From contig CM032118.1 in assembly GCA_018894105.1 (NCBI GenBank), positions 28,190,690-28,254,689 of the forward strand: 64,000 bases of DNA, read 5' to 3'. This DNA comes from Jacaranda mimosifolia. Lineage: Eukaryota > Streptophyta > Magnoliopsida > Lamiales > Bignoniaceae. Positions 62,010 through 64,000 of this stretch are shown one piece after another. The notes beneath the pieces were generated by a model. The model was given only the letters and a program-made list of their open reading frames with translations, had not been told where the DNA came from and did not search any database. The position numbers and the translations under genes are program-made. Each line of letters opens with the position of its first letter. Position 1 is the stretch's first letter.

Positions 62010-62498
62010 TGTAACACCACTAAAATTGGAAAAATTGAGAAAATGAGGATTTAGAAATCACGAAATTGGTTGGTCAAATTTTAGGGCTCGAAAATTAATA
62101 AAAAGGACTTACTTGCATGAAAATTGAAAGTTTTGGAGTCAAATTGCAAATAGGCAAGACTAGATCAAACCACATTTTAGGAATTTTGGGGGTTTGCATG
62201 AAATTATTTTGGGTCAAATGGGTGAAATTAAAGCACTAACTTAGTTTAGGGGCTGAATTGAAGATGACTGCTTTTTAGGAGGACTCAATTGAAAGTTGAG
62301 GTAAAGTATTGGGGATCAATTCAGAATTTTTGAAACATGCACCCAGCATTCCACCTTTCTTCACATGCAACCATCTTCAACCTTTCTATCAACCCCTCAG
62401 GCGAACTCCCTTCGATGAGTGGTGAAACCTTGCAAACTACATACCATTCTTTTTCTCTTAGCACAAGAACTCACCAGTACCTTTTCAAAAGAAGTGAG
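62010..62498 (+). repeat. Truncated 5' LTR of the deleted gypsy element
   Basis: It aligns with the start of the repeat at 63493. Relative to that copy it lacks about 20 bases containing a TTTATATATCATAA box (right copy near 63824-63838) and carries a short extra stretch near 62405. The match ends after CCAGTACCTTTT. Confidence 0.82.
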
Positions 62499-63479
62499 CT
62501 CATTACCCCCACCCTATGTAGAATAATTATTTGACCTTCTATGGAGACAAGAACCATCTTAAAGCTGGAGTTGAAGCAAGGGTACTACCAGCTAAAGTCT
62601 AGAAAAGACCACGTAAAGCACTTACACATGGTTCTCGGAACCTTGAGAGAGCATCAATTGTATGCAAAATTTAGCAAATGCTGACCTTGAATAAAACAGG
62701 TGGCTTTTCTTGGGCATATCATATCCCAAGATGGGGTAAAGGTTGATCCTTCTAAGAAAGAGGTGGTAGTCAACTGGAAGAAACTGAAAAACATGGCAGA
62801 AGTTCATAGTTTTTCGAGTCTTGTAAGCTATTAATGAAGATTTGTGCAGAACTTTTTCAAAATAGCTGACATATTGACTAAAGTAACTCAGAAAGGTCAA
62901 CCATTTGACTGGAACGAGGATTTGAACATGAGACAGAGCTGATGGATGGAAATTCTAAAAGACTGCAATTTTTCCATCACCTATCACCCAAAAAGGCAAA
63001 TATAGTGGTCAATGCCTTGAGCTGAAGGGTTGGGATAACTCACTTACTGGAAGTAGAAGCATCAAAAAGCCTAAGAACAGCTGCTAAGTTAAAATTAATA
63101 CAATGAATAGGATTGCAGAGATAAGTGCAGTCCAAATCAAAGGATGAAATGCGACGAGCCCCAAGCCTATGATATATGGATGATGAAACTGAAGGAAAGG
63201 TTGGAAGTTTTGGAAAGTTTTGAGTTCAATATAAGCAACCAAGGTATTCTTCAATTCTTTAAAAAGAGATATGTGTGCCCGGAAGAAATAAATGAGAGAT
63301 TGTTGGATAAGGCATACAAGTTAAGATACACGATGCATCTAACAAAGATGCATTGGGACTTGAAGAAGCAATCCTGGCAGAATGAAATGAAAAGAGAGGA
63401 TAGATCGACTAACCAAATCTACTTATTTTTTGTCAGTCGGGACAATACTCAAATGAGAATCTGGGGACCAGATTCTTTT
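62499..63479 (+). pseudogene. pol: Pol fragments: reverse transcriptase end, RNase H end, integrase zinc domain
   Basis: Blocks appear in pol order with deletions between them. Reverse transcriptase thumb reads TLREHQLYAKFSKC and VAFLGHIISQDGVKVDPSKK (about 62640-62750), then GQPFDWNED (about 62895). The RNase H end reads LKDCNFSITYHPK (about 62957-62995). The frame 63144-63506 covers the spacer and the integrase zinc domain region (NQGILQFFKKRYVCP, then KMHWDLKKQSWQNEMKRE) and runs into the purine tract. Catalytic centres of reverse transcriptase, RNase H and integrase are all missing. Confidence 0.85.
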
Positions 63480-63492
63480 AAGGGGGGAGGTC
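63480..63492 (+). other. Polypurine tract of the deleted gypsy element
   Basis: AAGGGGGGAGGTC stands directly before the 3' LTR. It is nearly the same as the tract at 7817-7829. Confidence 0.8.
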
Positions 63493-64000
63493 TGCAACAC
63501 CCCTAAACTTGGTAAAATTGAGAAAATGAGGATTTGGAAATCAACAAATTGGTTGGTCGGATTTTAAGGCCCAAAAATTAATAAAAAGGACTTAATTACA
63601 TGAAAATTAAAAGTTTTGGGGTCAAATTATAAATAGGCCAGACTTGATCAGACCACATTTTTGGAATTCTGGGGGTTTGTATGGAATTATTTTGGGTAAA
63701 ATGGGAAAAATTAAGGTAATAACTTAGTTTAGGGGTTGAATTAAAGATGGCTTTTTTTCAGGAGGACTCAATTGAAAGCTGGGGTAAAGTATTGGGGGTC
63801 AATTCAGAATTTTTGAAAGAAGATTTATATATCATAATTCCCCCTAGCATTCCACCATTCTTCACATGCACCCGTCTTTAACGTTTCCATCAACCCCTTA
63901 GGCGAGTGGTGAAACCTTGCAAACTATCTACCATTCTTTTCCTCTCAGCACAAGGAACTCACCAGTACCTTTTTCTTGCAAAACCACTGGTGGAATGGCC
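63493..64000 (+). repeat. 3' LTR of the deleted gypsy element (cut by the window end)
   Basis: The first 508 bases of a longer LTR are present, with a likely TATA box TTTATATATCATAA at about 63824-63838. The 5' copy has lost that box. Confidence 0.82.

Larger units (their letters stand above)
62010..64000 (+). mobile_element. Internally deleted Tekay-like gypsy element, running off the window
   Basis: TGTAACACCACTAAAATTGG at 62010 and TGCAACACCCCTAAACTTGG at 63493 begin two direct repeats that align for about 0.5 kb. The left copy stops matching at about 62498 and the sequence passes into the middle of pol, so the rest of the LTR, the primer site, gag and most of pol have been lost. A polypurine tract at 63480-63492 precedes the right LTR. 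The tract and LTR start closely resemble those of the Tekay-like element at 1595-10196, which suggests the same lineage but a different family. The target duplication cannot be tested because the right end lies outside. Confidence 0.85.

Noticed and set aside
61757..62020. Overlapping frames of about 80-90 codons on both strands
   Set aside because: Both are open across the same AT-rich DNA, neither has a recognised domain, and the right edge is an LTR.

Overview
This is an AT-rich stretch of plant nuclear DNA, most likely from a dicot with a repeat-rich genome. It carries plant Ty1/copia and Ty3/gypsy LTR retrotransposons primed by an initiator-Met tRNA type site, CACTA and hAT DNA transposons, and a Helitron-type replication-protein gene. 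It also carries one ordinary intron-containing plant gene, a calcium-dependent protein kinase (CDPK). Nothing suggests a bacterial, organellar or viral replicon. There is no CRISPR array, no operon and no rRNA; no tRNA gene was recognised.

Layout. 1-1594 is microsatellite-rich intergenic DNA. 1595-10196 is a complete, young-looking Ty3/gypsy (Tekay/Del-like) element with 2.36 kb LTRs and a TTTTT target duplication. Its pol gene has been almost wholly replaced by foreign sequence in antisense orientation. From about 10.2 to 31.4 kb lies an old, decayed Tat-like gypsy element that has been repeatedly invaded: a 1.44 kb non-autonomous CACTA element (10549-11992, duplication AGT), a 10.3 kb copia element (13417-23724, duplication GACCC/GAACC) and a 6.9 kb chromovirus-like gypsy element (23894-30804, duplication TTGAG). 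The last one lies exactly in the protease active-site region of the Tat element. All encoded polyproteins are broken.

34760-38502 is the only convincing host gene: an eight-exon, 523-residue CDPK with all catalytic residues, four canonical EF-hands and canonical GT-AG introns. It is flanked on both sides by decayed Tat-like fragments: gag and protease upstream, integrase downstream.

40.5-46 kb is the 3' half of a Tat-like element, interrupted by a reverse-orientation copia solo LTR (40987-43795) that itself contains a 632 bp hAT-like element. 47437-51910 holds one end and the decayed transposase of an autonomous-type CACTA element on the minus strand. 53833-58225 holds, on the minus strand, an RPA-like single-strand-binding protein gene and the C-terminus of a Pif1-type helicase, together a Helitron signature; a copia solo LTR sits inside the RPA-like gene. 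58.4-62.0 kb is strongly A-biased on the + strand, with no recognisable gene. 62010-64000 is an internally deleted Tekay-like gypsy element that runs off the window.

As a whole the window shows transposons nested in transposons around a single intact signalling gene. The protein genes outside the CDPK do not work together as a pathway; they are mobile-element polyproteins in various stages of decay. Coordinates of LTR ends and target duplications were read directly. Family assignments rest on recognisable motifs and were not checked by database search.
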